DNA of 24,917 nucleotides, from positions 267 to 25,183 of the forward strand of contig DBZY01000101.1 in the NCBI GenBank assembly GCA_002311835.1. Direction: 5' to 3'. The position numbers and the translations under genes were made by a program. Positions 1-6,302 of the stretch are shown here, in pieces (within the stretch, counting starts at the first letter, position 1; each line of letters opens with the position of its first letter). The DNA comes from Proteobacteria bacterium UBA1148. Its GTDB lineage: Bacteria > Pseudomonadota > Gammaproteobacteria > Steroidobacterales > Rariloculaceae. Below the pieces are notes generated by a model, which was given only the letters and a program-made list of their open reading frames with translations, ran no database searches and was not told the DNA's origin.

Positions 1-123
1 GAAAAACGCCCGGTCATGGTCCGCAACATCCGCAACATGCTGCAGCGCGCCGGCCTCACCGAACAGGAAGTGCGAACCCTCAGGGGCGTGATCACCAGCC
101 TTGTTACGAGGCGGGGAAATTAA
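1..123 (+). CDS. trmJ: C-terminal end of TrmJ-type tRNA 2'-O-methyltransferase (partial)
   Basis: An open frame runs in from the left edge and ends at TAA 121-123, giving the last 40 residues of a protein. The tail contains RNMLQRAGLTEQEVRTLRG, which fits the C-terminal helix of TrmJ/SpoU-family RNA methyltransferases (pattern RA-x-L, then E, then LRG). Family members methylate the ribose 2'-OH at tRNA position 32 using S-adenosylmethionine; the catalytic SPOUT domain would lie outside the window. The wording of the tail seems closest to alphaproteobacterial versions, from memory. It converges on coq7 and the two stop codons overlap (120-123), leaving no room for a terminator. The segment is GC-rich like the coq7-dsbB pair. 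With only 40 residues the identity is probable, not certain. Confidence 0.65.
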   Translation, partial: EKRPVMVRNIRNMLQRAGLTEQEVRTLRGVITSLVTRRGN

Positions 124-737
124 ATTCTCGTCGACAGCCAAATGGCGAGGCGGGACCCGGTCTTGATCAGGCCGCTCAGCACCTCGTAGCCGGGCGCGTC
201 CTCGGCCCCGTGCTTGAGGGCGGCATCCTTGTGCTCGACTTCTTCGAGGCGGAATTCCTCTATCGTCGCGCGCAGGTCGCTATCGTCGCCGTCCGCGTCC
301 AGGATTTCGATCTGGCCGGCGTAGTGTTCGTCGATAACCTCCTCGACGGCCACCGTGCACGCCATTGCCGCTTTTTCGCCAAGCAGCGCCGTGCCCGCGC
401 CCAAAGCGAACCCGGCCATGTGCCACAGCGGCAAAAGCGCCGTCGGCCGCACCCGGTGTTGGGGAATCAGCTTGTTGAAGGTGTCCAGGTGCCGGCGTTC
501 CTGCTCGGCCATGTGCTCGATCACCGGCGCGGCTTCGGACCCGCCCAAAACGCTGAGCTGGCCTTGGTAAATTCTGACGGCGCCGTATTCGCCGGCGTGA
601 TCAACCCGGATCATGCGATCGAGCATTTCGCGCCGGCCCGGATCGCCGGGAAGCCGCGTGCGGCGCCCACGGGATTTGGCGTTTTTCCTGGTGGCTTTCT
701 TTGCCTTAGCGGTTTTGATTTTTTTGGCCTTGCTCAC
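120..737 (-). CDS. coq7: Demethoxyubiquinone hydroxylase family protein (Coq7/UbiF-type diiron enzyme)
   Basis: This ferritin-like diiron protein hydroxylates the demethoxyubiquinone ring late in ubiquinone synthesis at the inner membrane. With a GTG start it is 205 aa. The metal ligands of the family are visible: E50 in DHAGEYGA, E80-x-x-H83, the EEVIDEHY helix near 132-139, and E166-x-x-H169. The GTG start at 737 is preferred because it overlaps the dsbB stop as GTGA and has GGAG six bases upstream; a longer frame to 839 would overlap dsbB by over 100 nt. The first 37 residues are a Lys/Arg-rich extension not needed for the fold; initiation nearer residue 38 would give a length closer to the short alphaproteobacterial type. 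It is GC-rich, unlike genes beyond position 1450. Confidence 0.9.
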   Translation of the reverse strand: MSKAKKIKTAKAKKATRKNAKSRGRRTRLPGDPGRREMLDRMIRVDHAGEYGAVRIYQGQLSVLGGSEAAPVIEHMAEQERRHLDTFNKLIPQHRVRPTALLPLWHMAGFALGAGTALLGEKAAMACTVAVEEVIDEHYAGQIEILDADGDDSDLRATIEEFRLEEVEHKDAALKHGAEDAPGYEVLSGLIKTGSRLAIWLSTRI

Positions 738-1243
738 TTCGGTCTCCGCAATTGGTCCGCCGCCCACAGCGACGCCGTTGCCAGCGCCAGCGACAGCGCC
801 ACATTGTAGGTGGCCATGGAGAGCCCGAACAAGGTCCAATCGACCTCGTCGCAGGCCTTGACCGGTTTGGCTTGCATCAAAAGTTGCCGCAATTCATCCA
901 CCGTCGCCGGGCCTTCGCCGCCGCCCGCCGCGCCACACGCCGCCGCCGACACCCACCAGTGCTGCTCGACGCCGACTTGATAAAAGGCGAGGACCGCGCC
1001 GGCCAGGAACACCACGCCGGCCACGGCCACCGCGCCATACCGGACCCGCGGGAAAAACAGCGCCGCCAGCCCCAAAACCCCGGCGATGGCGTAGGGAACG
1101 CGCTGGTAAAGGCAGAGGGTGCAGGGCTCCAGCCCGAAGGCATATTCGGCGGTATAGGCGTTGGCGAGCGCGGCAACGGAAACGGCGAAAATGCCGAACG
1201 GCGCCAGGAAAGCCAGGTCTAGGCGGTGGGAGCCAGGGTTCAT
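734..1243 (-). CDS. dsbB: Disulfide bond formation protein B
   Basis: DsbB is an inner-membrane quinone reductase that reoxidises periplasmic DsbA. The 169-aa product has four hydrophobic segments. Both cysteine pairs are present: C41-T-L-C44 in the first periplasmic loop, followed by the conserved R48, and C103 with C131 in the second loop. Spacing matches E. coli DsbB almost exactly. The ATG at 1243 is four bases downstream of the yqaA stop; a longer frame to 1303 would run into yqaA. It is coupled to coq7 by a GTGA overlap, and the pairing of two quinone-linked genes is sensible. The gene is very GC-rich (one 60-nt line is 83% GC), far above the gammaproteobacterial part of the window. The wording of the protein looks alphaproteobacterial. 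Confidence 0.9.
   Translation of the reverse strand: MNPGSHRLDLAFLAPFGIFAVSVAALANAYTAEYAFGLEPCTLCLYQRVPYAIAGVLGLAALFFPRVRYGAVAVAGVVFLAGAVLAFYQVGVEQHWWVSAAACGAAGGGEGPATVDELRQLLMQAKPVKACDEVDWTLFGLSMATYNVALSLALATASLWAADQLRRPK
744..747 (-). promoter_or_regulatory. Shine-Dalgarno GGAG for coq7
   Basis: On the minus strand GGAG stands six bases before the GTG at 737. It lies inside the end of dsbB and supports the GTGA-coupled start over the long upstream frame. Confidence 0.6.
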
Positions 1244-1247
1244 GGGG

Positions 1248-1832
1248 CTAAAACAAAAACTTAATGGCGGCGGCAACGAAGGCCAGCAGCACGCAGAAGG
1301 CAACGAACAGGACGCCTAAGTATTTCTCGATGAAGCCGCGGATCGGGTCGCCGAATTTCCACAACAGCCCGGCGACGATAAAAAACCGCAATCCCCTTCC
1401 GACCAGCGAAGTTAGCGCGAAGGCGACCGGGTCCATGCCGGTGACTCCGCTGGCGATGGTAAATATCTTGTAGGGAATAGGAGAAAACCCAGCGATGAGT
1501 ACTGCCAGAAATCCCCACTTCAAAAACCATTCCGTAGCTCTGAGATACTCGTCCCAGTAACCTAGCGATACAAGCACGGGTTGGATTGCATCTAACAAGA
1601 ACCAACCGATAGCATAGCCCAGCATTCCACCGCCAACCGAAGCGACTGTCGTCAATAGAGCAAAGTGCCAACCGCTCGCGGGTTTAGCCAATGTCATCGG
1701 TACTAACAAAAGATCAGGTGGAACTGGAAAAAAAGAAGACTCAGCGAAACTTAGAATACAAAGATAACGCTCCGCATGGGGATGCCGCGCCCAACTGAGT
1801 GTTCGGTCATAGAGTCCAGTAAAGATTTTCAA
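1248..1832 (-). CDS. yqaA: YqaA family VTT/SNARE-associated membrane protein (DedA relatives), apparent mosaic
   Basis: The 194-aa membrane protein belongs to the YqaA branch of VTT/DedA-like proteins, whose molecular role is not settled. Visible landmarks are FAESSFFPVPPDLLL near residues 30-44 and GFSPIPYKIFTIASGVTGM near 115-133, the most conserved part of the family. Initiation appears to use TTG at 1832, overlapping the pcm stop as TTGA; the next in-frame ATG would remove the conserved N-terminal motif. Its place after surE-pcm is normal for gammaproteobacteria, while its place before dsbB-coq7 fits alphaproteobacteria as I recall. The C-terminal third is GC-rich (57-62%) and the N-terminal two thirds mostly 40-52%, so the frame is continuous but compositionally split near 1440-1470. 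Confidence 0.85.
   Translation of the reverse strand: MKIFTGLYDRTLSWARHPHAERYLCILSFAESSFFPVPPDLLLVPMTLAKPASGWHFALLTTVASVGGGMLGYAIGWFLLDAIQPVLVSLGYWDEYLRATEWFLKWGFLAVLIAGFSPIPYKIFTIASGVTGMDPVAFALTSLVGRGLRFFIVAGLLWKFGDPIRGFIEKYLGVLFVAFCVLLAFVAAAIKFLF
1430..1480. other. Compositional junction inside yqaA
   Basis: Counting GC by 60-nt lines gives 60, 57 and 62% for 1261-1440, then 48, 47 and 50% for 1441-1620, with values around 50% in lines sampled further right. Lines sampled to the left reach 72-83%. The change coincides with the codons for the highly conserved PIPYKIFTIASG motif. Gene content changes at the same place, from trmJ/coq7/dsbB to pcm/surE/smr. The exact breakpoint cannot be placed by eye to better than a few tens of bases. 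Confidence 0.7.
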
Positions 1833-2509
1833 CCGTCGGTTCCTCCAACTAATGGAACAAAACTGACGAGCCCTAATTCTTCGTTCTCAAATGTGTCGCC
1901 GCGTCGCGTGATACGATGCAATCGCTGCTCACCGCGCATCCCAACAGGAATGATCAAATGACCACCCTCGTCAAGCTGGTTTAACAAGTTCTGGGGGGTT
2001 TCCGTTGGTGCCGCCGCCACAAGAATGCCTTGGAACGGCGCTTGACTTTTCCAACCCCGCAATCCGTCGGCATGAAGCAGCGTAACGTTGTTGATCTGCA
2101 ATTCACCGAGTCGTTTCCGAGCACGCAGAATCAATGGTTGCAAACGCTCAACACTGCATATGTGTTGTGCAAAAGGAGCAAGAACCGCGGTCTGATAACC
2201 ACACCCAGTACCAACTTCCAATACTTTTTTCAGTTGTTTTCCCGGACGGAGTTTCTCGATTAGAGCCTCTGTCATCAATGCAACAATATAAGGTTGAGAT
2301 ATAGTTTGCCCAAATCCTATGGGCAATGCCGTATCTTCATACGCACGGCTTGCCAACGCTTCATCGACGAATAGATGCCGCGGTACCGTGCGTATTCGTT
2401 CCAGCACAGTCTCGTTACGAATTCCCTCGCTCCTCAGTCTATTTATTAATCGATCACGAGTCCGAGCGGATGTCATCCCAATACCGCTGACATGATGATT
2501 CCGACTCAT
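1829..2509 (-). CDS. pcm: Protein-L-isoaspartate O-methyltransferase
   Basis: Pcm uses S-adenosylmethionine to methylate isoaspartyl residues in aged proteins, starting their repair in the cytosol. The 226-aa product shows VPRHLFVDEAL near 42-52, GQTISQPYIVALMTE near 67-81 (the family signature around the acceptor site), and the SAM-binding motif VLEVGTGCGYQTAVL near 96-110. The more usual wording of that motif is E-I-G-T-G-S-G-Y; here V and C replace I and S. Start ATG 2509 overlaps the surE stop as ATGA; a second ATG at 2476 begins MTSARTRDRL, which resembles the start of Pseudomonas Pcm, so either may be used. surE-pcm-yqaA forms a tight overlapping unit. Confidence 0.95.
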   Translation of the reverse strand: MSRNHHVSGIGMTSARTRDRLINRLRSEGIRNETVLERIRTVPRHLFVDEALASRAYEDTALPIGFGQTISQPYIVALMTEALIEKLRPGKQLKKVLEVGTGCGYQTAVLAPFAQHICSVERLQPLILRARKRLGELQINNVTLLHADGLRGWKSQAPFQGILVAAAPTETPQNLLNQLDEGGHLIIPVGMRGEQRLHRITRRGDTFENEELGLVSFVPLVGGTDG

Positions 2510-3255
2510 CTGAGCACATTCATCCAGGTATCGAGAGGCTCTAATGCACCATGATCGGTTAGATCAACCTTAATCGGAGTCACCGAAACGAAATCGTTAG
2601 CAACCGCGTGAAAATCGGTACCTGGACCAGCATCCTGTTCTGCACCAGCTAGACCTAACCAATAAACAGGGCGGTTCTTAGGGTCACGGGCAGGTACCAC
2701 CGGCTCGGATCTGTGTCTAAACCCAAGCCGAGTAACTTCAACACCCTGAATTGCATCAGCATGGCGATCCGGAATATTGATGTTCAGTATAGTATCGCCT
2801 GGAAGAGGGTCATTCTTCATTCGCCGCACAATACGCTTAACAATGGTCACGGCCGTATCAAAGTGGTGTCCGTGCTCAAGCACTAATGAGACAGCAACGG
2901 CGGGCAACTTAAGGAATCGGCCCTCCATTGCCGCGGCAACCGTTCCAGAATAAAGAACGTCATCACCCAAATTAGCGCCGTGATTGATGCCGGAGATCAA
3001 CATATCTGGTTCATTATCCAGCAGCCCAGTGATAGCAACATGAACGCAATCAGTCGGCGTACCATTGACGAAGTAAATATTTGATTCCACCTGCTCAACC
3101 CTAAGCGGCGTATCCAGAGTCAGTGAATTACTAGCGCCGCTCCTGTTACGATCTGGAGCCACAACAATGACATCAGCTAAGTCTGCAAGCGCATCCGCCA
3201 GCAGACGCAACCCCGGGGCCTGGTATCCGTCATCGTTGGAGAGCAAGATTCGCAC
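2506..3255 (-). CDS. surE: 5'/3'-nucleotidase SurE
   Basis: SurE is a metal-dependent cytosolic phosphatase that removes phosphate from nucleoside monophosphates and exopolyphosphate, linked to stationary-phase survival. The 249-aa length is typical. Metal ligands are visible: D8 and D9 in LLSNDDGY, S39 in DRNRSGASNSL and N91 in SGINHGANLGDDV. The start is GTG at 3255, giving the usual MRILLSNDDG beginning; no Shine-Dalgarno sequence precedes it. A TATAGT box ends only 11 bases before the GTG, so the transcript may be almost leaderless. The gene is divergent from smr. In Pseudomonas and Xanthomonas relatives truD and ispF would lie upstream on the same strand; they are absent here. Confidence 0.96.
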   Translation of the reverse strand: MRILLSNDDGYQAPGLRLLADALADLADVIVVAPDRNRSGASNSLTLDTPLRVEQVESNIYFVNGTPTDCVHVAITGLLDNEPDMLISGINHGANLGDDVLYSGTVAAAMEGRFLKLPAVAVSLVLEHGHHFDTAVTIVKRIVRRMKNDPLPGDTILNINIPDRHADAIQGVEVTRLGFRHRSEPVVPARDPKNRPVYWLGLAGAEQDAGPGTDFHAVANDFVSVTPIKVDLTDHGALEPLDTWMNVLR

Positions 3256-3266
3256 GTGATCGCTTA

Positions 3267-3274
3267 ACTATACT
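3267..3274. promoter_or_regulatory. Possible overlapping divergent -10 boxes for surE and smr
   Basis: The plus strand reads TATACT at 3269-3274 and the minus strand reads TATAGT at 3272-3267, each one or two changes from TATAAT. They face the divergent genes smr and surE. I find no convincing -35 element at 16-18 bp for either, so this is a weak call. If used, the surE transcript would start within about five bases of its GTG and the smr transcript about 20 bases before TTG 3304. Confidence 0.3.
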
Positions 3275-3290
3275 GGATGCCTCGGAGCAA

Positions 3291-3296
3291 AAGGAG
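3291..3296 (+). promoter_or_regulatory. Shine-Dalgarno AAGGAG for smr
   Basis: AAGGAG stands seven bases before TTG 3304, an ideal spacing. No comparable site precedes ATG 3277, so this motif favours the TTG start. Confidence 0.5.
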
Positions 3297-3303
3297 CCAA
3301 GCC

Positions 3304-3837
3304 TTGAACGGGAGCAATGATAAAGACCTTTTCAAGGACGCAATGCGCAATGTTAAGCCCCTTAATCAAGAAGAACGCGTCCGGGAGAGAAAACGCCCTC
3401 CTGCCAGTGCCCGGCAAACTCGGGCAGCTAGAGACGAAGTCCTCCGAGAAAGTCTCACGTGTTCTCCTGCAGAACGTGACGCGCTGGAGCAGTTCAGCGA
3501 TGAGATGGCATATCGACATGCGAGCCTTCCTAATCGAATTTTTAAAAAACTGCGTCGCGGACGCTTCAGCATTGAGGCTGAGGCAGACCTTCATGGACTT
3601 TCGGCCGCTGAAGCCAAGCTCGTCCTTCAAGAATTCATCGTGGAGTCCTGCGACCGTAACTTAGGATGCGTACGCGTTATCCACGGTAAGGGATTGCACT
3701 CAGGGCCCGGGGGGGCTGTTCTTAAAATCCGGGTACAACGCTGGCTCACCCAATGGGACGAGGTACTGGCGTTCGTCACAGCACGTGCCCAGCACGGCGG
3801 TTCCGGTGCCGTCTACGTTCTACTCCGCCACCGTTAA
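3304..3837 (+). CDS. Smr domain protein (SmrA/SmrB type endonuclease family)
   Basis: The C-terminal half is a Smr domain: DLHG near residues 95-98, HGKGLHS near 127-133, and a final strand ending AVYVLLRHR. Bacterial Smr proteins act as nucleases; E. coli SmrB cleaves mRNA at collided ribosomes, and this protein has the same plan of a charged N-terminal part plus one Smr domain. The N-terminus (SNDKDLFKDAM, then VKPL) is typical of the gammaproteobacterial family. I prefer TTG 3304 (177 aa) because of the AAGGAG upstream; ATG 3277 (186 aa) is the alternative. It is the only full-length gene on the plus strand, convergent with ftsB across 20 bp, and sits where ispD, ispF and truD often lie. 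Whether it belongs to the SmrA or SmrB subgroup I cannot say. Confidence 0.9.
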   Translation: MNGSNDKDLFKDAMRNVKPLNQEERVRERKRPPASARQTRAARDEVLRESLTCSPAERDALEQFSDEMAYRHASLPNRIFKKLRRGRFSIEAEADLHGLSAAEAKLVLQEFIVESCDRNLGCVRVIHGKGLHSGPGGAVLKIRVQRWLTQWDEVLAFVTARAQHGGSGAVYVLLRHR

Positions 3838-3857
3838 CCTGTAACCTACCGCAATTA

Positions 3858-4157
3858 TTAGGGCTCAATGGTTCCCGAGGAATGGCTATAAGGAGTAATT
3901 TGATAGAAAGTTTCACCTTCTGCAATCATCCCGAGATCGGTGCGGGCACGCTCCTCGACCGCAGCAAACCCCTGCTTTAGGTCGGTGACTTCACCCTCTA
4001 GGGCCGCATTACGTGCGGCGAGATGCCGATTTTCCTCCGTGCGCTCGGCAACCTGCGTCTGTAGTCGCCACACCTCGCGCAAGCCGTCATCCGATAGCCA
4101 TAATCGTGACTGCACGAGCGCCAAGATCACTACAAAAGAGATAAAAAGTATTCGCAC
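3858..4157 (-). CDS. ftsB: Cell division protein FtsB
   Basis: FtsB is a small bitopic inner-membrane protein that forms the FtsQ-FtsL-FtsB complex and helps activate septal peptidoglycan synthesis. The product has a very short cytoplasmic end, one membrane helix (ILFISFVVILALVQSRLW), then a periplasmic coiled coil and the family motif VEERARTDLGMIAEGETFYQ. I place the start at GTG 4157 (99 aa), eight bases after the eno stop, because it gives an N-terminus like Pseudomonas FtsB (94 aa). Another GTG at 4190 would add 11 residues and overlap eno by 25 nt. It is the last gene of pyrG-kdsA-eno-ftsB. In relatives ispD follows ftsB directly; here the inverted smr gene comes next. Confidence 0.92.
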   Translation of the reverse strand: MRILFISFVVILALVQSRLWLSDDGLREVWRLQTQVAERTEENRHLAARNAALEGEVTDLKQGFAAVEERARTDLGMIAEGETFYQITPYSHSSGTIEP

Positions 4158-4165
4158 CGCTTCCC

Positions 4166-5449
4166 TTAGAGGCTCATTGGAAAAACGCACGCCCCAGAAT
4201 AAATCGCACAGTCTCCCAGCTCCATCTCGATTCGCAGTAACTGATTATACTTCGCCAGGCGATCAGAACGGCTCAGAGAACCTGTCTTAATCTGCGTAGC
4301 TGCAGTCGCGACTGCAATGTCTGCAATAGTAGTATCTTCGGTTTCTCCGGAACGGTGGGAAACGACTGCAGAATAATCTGCAGCAGTCGCTATCTCGATC
4401 GCATCAATGGTTTCCGTGAGAGTACCGATCTGATTCGGTTTGATCAAAATGCTGTTTGCTATATTTTTTTCAATTCCCATGCTGAGAATCTCTGCGTTAG
4501 TAACAAATAGGTCATCTCCCACCAGCTGAATACGGTTGCGTAAACGATCGCTCAGGAGCCTCCAACCATCCCAATCGTCCTCAGCCATACCATCTTCGAT
4601 AGAAACTATAGGGTAGCGGGCAACTAAGTCCTCTAGATACCCGCAGAATTCAGCCGGCTCGAACCGTCGTCCCTCTGACTCAAGATGGTAATACCCATCG
4701 GAGTAGAACTCCGAACTAGCCGCATCAAGACCAAGAAAAATCTCCCTACCCAGGGTAAACCCAGCTGTCTCAACAGCCACTGCGATAATCTGTAAGGCCT
4801 CCTCATTTGAATCCAGATTAGGAGCAAACCCCCCCTCATCTCCTACTGCGGTATTTAAGCCGCGTTGGACTAACACTTTTTTTAGCGCATGAAATATTTC
4901 AGCCCCATAACGAAGACCTTCTGAAAAACTAGGCGCGCCTACAGGCAGAATCATAAACTCCTGAATATCAATGCTGTTGTTTGCATGCGCACCACCGTTA
5001 ATGATATTCATCATCGGCACTGGCATCGTATAGGACTCCCGATCAGCGAGTGAACGGTACAGCGGCTGCCCGGCCTCCTCTGCAACTGCTTTAGCAGTAG
5101 CCAGAGAAACAGCCAAAAGTGCATTAGCCCCTAAACGGGCCTTGTTCGGCGTACCATCCAACTCTATGAGTCTTACATCCAACGCCCGCTGATCGTCTCC
5201 TGCCATACCCGTCACGGCAGCTGCAATCTCCTCATCAATGTTACAAATAGCTCGTTTGACGCCTTTACCAAGGTAACGGGTCTCATCGCCATCGCGTAGT
5301 TCGACCGCCTCCCGGGACCCGGTCGATGCTCCAGATGGAACAGCTGCCCGACCGCGTACCCCCGAATCGAGAACTACTTCAGCTTCAACGGTAGGGATAC
5401 CTCGAGAGTCTAGTATCTCGATTCCCCTGACACTCTTGATTTGGCTCAT
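4166..5449 (-). CDS. eno: Enolase
   Basis: Enolase converts 2-phosphoglycerate to phosphoenolpyruvate in glycolysis and is also an RNA degradosome partner in some gammaproteobacteria. The 427-aa protein has all the landmarks: SGASTGSREAVELRDGD, HANNSIDIQEFMILP, GDEGGFAPN (catalytic glutamate region), SIEDGMAEDDWDGW and LVGDDLFVTN (magnesium ligands), KPNQIGTLTETI (catalytic lysine) and SHRSGETEDTTIADIAVAT. ATG 5449 is chosen because AAGGAA lies five bases upstream and MSQIKSVRG is the usual beginning; the frame continues to 5512 but only into kdsA. The last residues (YSGACVFPMSL) differ from typical enolase tails. It lies 28 bp after kdsA, a common pairing with phosphoenolpyruvate as the shared metabolite. 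Confidence 0.98.
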   Translation of the reverse strand: MSQIKSVRGIEILDSRGIPTVEAEVVLDSGVRGRAAVPSGASTGSREAVELRDGDETRYLGKGVKRAICNIDEEIAAAVTGMAGDDQRALDVRLIELDGTPNKARLGANALLAVSLATAKAVAEEAGQPLYRSLADRESYTMPVPMMNIINGGAHANNSIDIQEFMILPVGAPSFSEGLRYGAEIFHALKKVLVQRGLNTAVGDEGGFAPNLDSNEEALQIIAVAVETAGFTLGREIFLGLDAASSEFYSDGYYHLESEGRRFEPAEFCGYLEDLVARYPIVSIEDGMAEDDWDGWRLLSDRLRNRIQLVGDDLFVTNAEILSMGIEKNIANSILIKPNQIGTLTETIDAIEIATAADYSAVVSHRSGETEDTTIADIAVATAATQIKTGSLSRSDRLAKYNQLLRIEMELGDCAIYSGACVFPMSL

Positions 5450-5477
5450 GCTGGTTCCTTGCAGGCCATTAGCTGAA

Positions 5478-6302
5478 TCACTCTTCCAGCGCTCCACTCT
5501 TAACCACGTCATCGATGCTTTTTAGCCGCTTCAATAACGTGGCTAGTTTCCCCAACGGCCAGGAATTAGGGCCATCACTTTTTGCCTTATCGGGATTTGG
5601 ATGTGTCTCCAGAAAAAGTCCAGCAACTCCCGTCGCAATCGCGGCTCGGGCCAGTGGCGGAATGAATTTGCGGTCGCCCCCGGAGGAACTACCACGGCCA
5701 CCAGGATGTTGTACTGAATGGCCCGCATCAAAAACCACGGGACACCCCGTGTCACGGAGCACTACCAAGGAACGCATGTCGGACACTAGGTTGTTATAAC
5801 CAAACATATATCCTCGCTCACAGACAAGAATTTCCCTATTCCCGGTAGAACGGGCCTTCTCAACGACATTTTTCATTTCCCAAGGAGATAGGAATGGACC
5901 TTTCTTAATATTGACGGGCTTACCGTGAGACGACACAGCCACTATGAAATTAGTCTGCCTACATAAAAATGCGGGAGTCTGAAGTACATCAACAACTGAA
6001 GCGACTTCTGCTAGAGGTGTATCTTCATGGACATCGGTCAATACTGGTATATCGAGCTTCGACTTGACGACTTCTAACGCCTTTAGACCCTTCTCTATAC
6101 CGAGCCCACGGAAGCTACCCATAGATGAACGGTTAGCTTTATCAAAGGAGGACTTAAAGATCAAAGAGATCCCGAGCGCTGCAGTGATCTCCTTAAGCTC
6201 AGACGCAACATCGAGGACGAAAGATTCGCTCTCGATCACACATGGCCCAGCGATCAAGAAGAATGGCTTTGAGTTATCGGCCTCAAAACCGGCGAGCTTC
6301 AT
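5478..6302 (-). CDS. kdsA: 3-deoxy-D-manno-octulosonate 8-phosphate synthase, metal-dependent class
   Basis: KdsA condenses arabinose 5-phosphate with phosphoenolpyruvate to make Kdo-8-phosphate for the LPS inner core. The 274-aa product starts at ATG 6302, overlapping the pyrG stop as ATGA and giving the usual MKLAGFE beginning. The key point is Cys21 in IAGPCVIESE: E. coli and Pseudomonas enzymes have Asn there (GGMNVLES) and need no metal, whereas Aquifex, Xanthomonas and Coxiella types have Cys and bind a divalent metal. The other predicted ligands are present: H195, E232 in LETHPNPDKAKSDGPN and D243. FKSSFDKANRSS near 49-60 is the substrate-binding signature. GHSVQHPGG differs slightly from the usual THSVQLPGG. 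Enolase, which makes phosphoenolpyruvate, is encoded next. Confidence 0.97.
   Translation of the reverse strand: MKLAGFEADNSKPFFLIAGPCVIESESFVLDVASELKEITAALGISLIFKSSFDKANRSSMGSFRGLGIEKGLKALEVVKSKLDIPVLTDVHEDTPLAEVASVVDVLQTPAFLCRQTNFIVAVSSHGKPVNIKKGPFLSPWEMKNVVEKARSTGNREILVCERGYMFGYNNLVSDMRSLVVLRDTGCPVVFDAGHSVQHPGGRGSSSGGDRKFIPPLARAAIATGVAGLFLETHPNPDKAKSDGPNSWPLGKLATLLKRLKSIDDVVKSGALEE

Noticed and set aside
210..1222. Long plus-strand open frames opposite coq7 and dsbB (210-809, 752-1222)
   Set aside because: They are antisense shadows in GC-rich DNA with low-complexity translations and no recognisable domain, while the minus frames encode complete conserved proteins.
3838..3857. Terminator between convergent smr and ftsB
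   Set aside because: The 20-bp gap contains no stable stem with a T tract.
5450..5512. Extended enolase start at 5512
   Set aside because: The extra 21 residues lie largely over the kdsA end and are not conserved; ATG 5449 has AAGGAA at good spacing.
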